Source of the DNA: Undaria pinnatifida
Lineage: Eukaryota; Sar; Phaeophyceae; Laminariales; Alariaceae
Direction of reading: 5' to 3'
Length of the DNA: 64,000 nt
Assembly: GCA_012845835.1 (NCBI GenBank)
Contig: JABAKD010000002.1
Span: 17,387,129-17,451,128 of the forward strand
Positions within the stretch are counted from its first letter, which is position 1. Each line of letters begins with the position of its first letter. Position numbers and translations under genes: made by a program. Under the pieces are notes generated by a model, which saw only the letters and a list, made by a program, of their open reading frames with translations, was not told the DNA's origin and searched no databases. Positions 61,936 through 64,000 of this stretch are shown piece by piece.

Positions 61936-63429
61936 CGTCATAATCATCATAATAATCATAATCATCAGCTAAATATCCGCCTTGGGACTTCAAACGCAAA
62001 AAAATGACGAAAAAATTGATGTGAATATACAACATTATTAGCCACATACATGAAGTAATGCGAGATATACTGGTAGAGGAGGAGAATCTAGATGCGTTCG
62101 AACCGCAACGGAGGAAGCTGTGAGGCAACGTGAGGCATGCCGATGATACTCGGATTGCCTCAAGCTTCCCCTACCTAGACGCTTGATGAGATCGCGGTCG
62201 TCGCTTTTAGGCCTGTATCAATGGGCCCCTAAAAGGGTGAATGTCAAGAACACACACAAAGATAGATAGAGCTCTTCACGTGAGCAGCTCTCAGATCATA
62301 AGTGATGCCACACCACTTACCGTACGTGGCATGTGTGTCCCTGTACCGATTCACAAATATCTTACCGGCATCTTGCTGCAAATCTCAGCCCGGCTTTCTT
62401 ATTATCCTGTTTCTTACTAGATGCCCGGTACCGTCGCCGTGGCGTTTCCGCTCCGGTATTCGTAGTGGGTCGGGGTCGTGTGGGTTGCACGTGCATGAGG
62501 CATGCTTTCGTTAATCACCTTGGCTCTTCGGAGTAGGGCGCTTTGGGCTTTTCCGACAAGCTGTAAAGGCTTTACGGCTTCAGAATACGCATTTTGGCTG
62601 GCTGCGAAGCTCTTTAACACCCAGCTGACACACAATGAGCCGAATATAGTCAGGCGAGCGAGCCTACTAAGCACCCCCCCCCTCCTAGGGGAGTCATAGA
62701 AGGTGCCCCCGGAGGGCCTGCTAGACGAGGAAAGAATAGCGCTCCCGCGCATGCTGAAAAAAATGCGGAGGTGGTGGAGCCTTTGCTGCATGGGTGCGTG
62801 ACATGATTTCTCGGCCATGAAGACTTCACCCTGCTCCAGAAGAAACACTACTTCCTCCTCCTCCACCCCCTTTCTCTACGACGACGACAGGTCGACGACT
62901 TCCAGCGGCGACAACGGCCCTCAAGACGGTGTAACGTGAGAGCGTCGAGACACTCATGCGAAGACGGCCTTTGTCCTCTTTCGCGGAAGGCGTACAGCGG
63001 GGGAACTATCACACCGAGGGATGGCGTTCGGAACGATGGCCGGCAAGGAGAATCCGAGATGTGACCGGCCAGAGGAAACAGCTGGGTCCAACATTTAGCG
63101 GACGACCTCAAGGCGTGTCGAACCACCAAGGACTCCGCTGAAAGCCCCCCATTGTTGTCGGGAGTAGACACCGTGGCCCACGGTGGCTAAGAAGAGGGGC
63201 AAGTAGTGCCCCGGGGCCGTTAAGGTGGAGGACCGTTTCGTAACGACATGTGTCATGGGGGGGAGGTGAATATATACGCTGACCACGCCAAGCAAGCAAT
63301 GACAATAATAGTGGCAAGGGGAAAACGTGGATAAAAACGGCGATTTCGTTGAAGAAAAGTTGGGGAGGCGATGAGGGGGAAGGGGGAGAGGCGCATTGAT
63401 ACCGCTACCGACAAAATAAAAATGCGAAT

Positions 63430-63710
63430 AATGTCAGATCACGCGTGCTGCGGTAGAGGCGCACCACTTTTTTTTTTCTGAGGTTCCTCGCTTTAGGAGG
63501 TAAAGGCATGTCCTTCTTGTCCTTCTTAACCCAATAATTCATTCGGCGAAAAAAAAAAACTGCTACTGGATGAAAAATCCCACGGTATACGGTGAGAATA
63601 ACGCCAAAAACTAACCCATTTTCCGACTATTTTAGGTTAAGAGCCCCGTCATTCAGAAACCATTTCAGACCAAAATTGCTACCTCTATCGTAGCACGCGT
63701 CTTTTCGAAA
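63430..63710 (+). repeat. Dispersed repeat shared with 15500-15745, copy 2
   Basis: Matching blocks as listed for the first copy, including CATTCAGAAACCATTTC and CGTAGCACGCGTCTT. Confidence 0.6.
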
Positions 63711-64000
63711 GTGTGGCACGTTTCCAGTTCGACGAATAAGCACTTTGTGTTCGCCTGGGGCGTGCGACAGCAGCACAGTATCGGCGCTGACATCCGGATC
63801 GACGAGAGCAGCAGTAGAAGAACAGAGAAGGAAAGTAGTACGGCAAGGTATTCGGCCCATTTGCTCGAGCGAGACAAAAACAACCTCTGCTGCCCTGAGT
63901 AAAACTTGTACCAGGTAGCAGGTATTATTTTGGCGATGACATTTGTTTTCGCTCTCCCTGTTGGGCGTAGAGCACTGCTCGCTATAACCTGCACTTAGCC

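Larger units (their letters stand above)
58237..64000. other. Region upstream of paralogue C; no gene recognised
   Basis: The promoter of C must lie near 58237. Further right are a 16-base minisatellite (58650-58700, ACACCAAAAATGATCC), composite repeat copy 3, C-rich tracts, a long minisatellite (60810-61452), a family-3 copy (61810-61935) and a repeat shared with 15.5 kb (63430-63710). A 149-codon minus-strand frame at 62417-62866 has no recognisable motif and I do not call it a gene. Confidence 0.6.

Noticed and set aside
62417-62866. 149-codon minus-strand frame
   Set aside because: No recognisable domain, no splice partners found, and a poly(C) tract runs through it.
1-64000. Retrotransposon or viral coding genes, CRISPR arrays and rRNA genes
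   Set aside because: No reverse transcriptase, integrase or transposase motifs, no spacer-repeat pattern and no rRNA-like stretch were seen.

Overview
The window is nuclear DNA from an intron-rich eukaryote, most likely a stramenopile of the brown-alga type. I infer this from short exons (35 to 332 bases), introns of several hundred to several thousand bases, near-strict GT-AG splicing, and secreted beta-helix proteins carrying F..N and GG repeats like those of polymorphic membrane proteins. Nothing looks bacterial: there are no operons, rRNA genes or CRISPR arrays. By splicing exons by hand I could reconstruct four protein genes. All other long open frames are shadows, repeats or unsupported.

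Gene 1 (1 to 6360, plus strand, 5' end outside the window) is a multi-domain co-chaperone: J domain, Gly/Phe linker, two thioredoxin-like folds without a CxxC site, and a C-terminal CxGC domain resembling the MANF/ARMET C-terminal (SAP-like) domain. It probably acts in the endoplasmic reticulum.

The rest is dominated by three paralogues, here called A (25895 to 10789, minus), B (28418 to 37353, plus) and C (58236 to 44659, minus). Each encodes a secreted protein of about 400 residues. Each has 14 exons (13 in B) with the same intron phases. Almost every middle exon of 66 to 87 bases encodes exactly one 22- to 29-residue coil of a predicted right-handed beta-helix. Six cysteines are invariant. 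A and C are close relatives on the same strand. B is more diverged, head-to-head with A and tail-to-tail with C. The set looks like an exon-modular, recently expanded family of surface or cell-wall proteins. No enzymatic function is visible.

Introns and intergenic DNA are full of non-coding repeats: a tRNA-headed SINE family with at least two heads, a tandem array of a second tRNA-related unit, a composite element with variable numbers of a 3' subrepeat, several short dispersed families, one terminal-inverted-repeat element, and unusual minisatellites (CCCATGGGT, CAGAGTMAA, GTTTTGGTGTCTGT). The 9-mer TACCAGGTA occurs at least 15 times where about 0.5 would be expected.

Intergenic regions: 6361 to 10788 (convergent), 25908 to 28417 (divergent), 37354 to 44658 (convergent) and 58237 to 64000 (upstream of C). 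I recognise no further genes in them.
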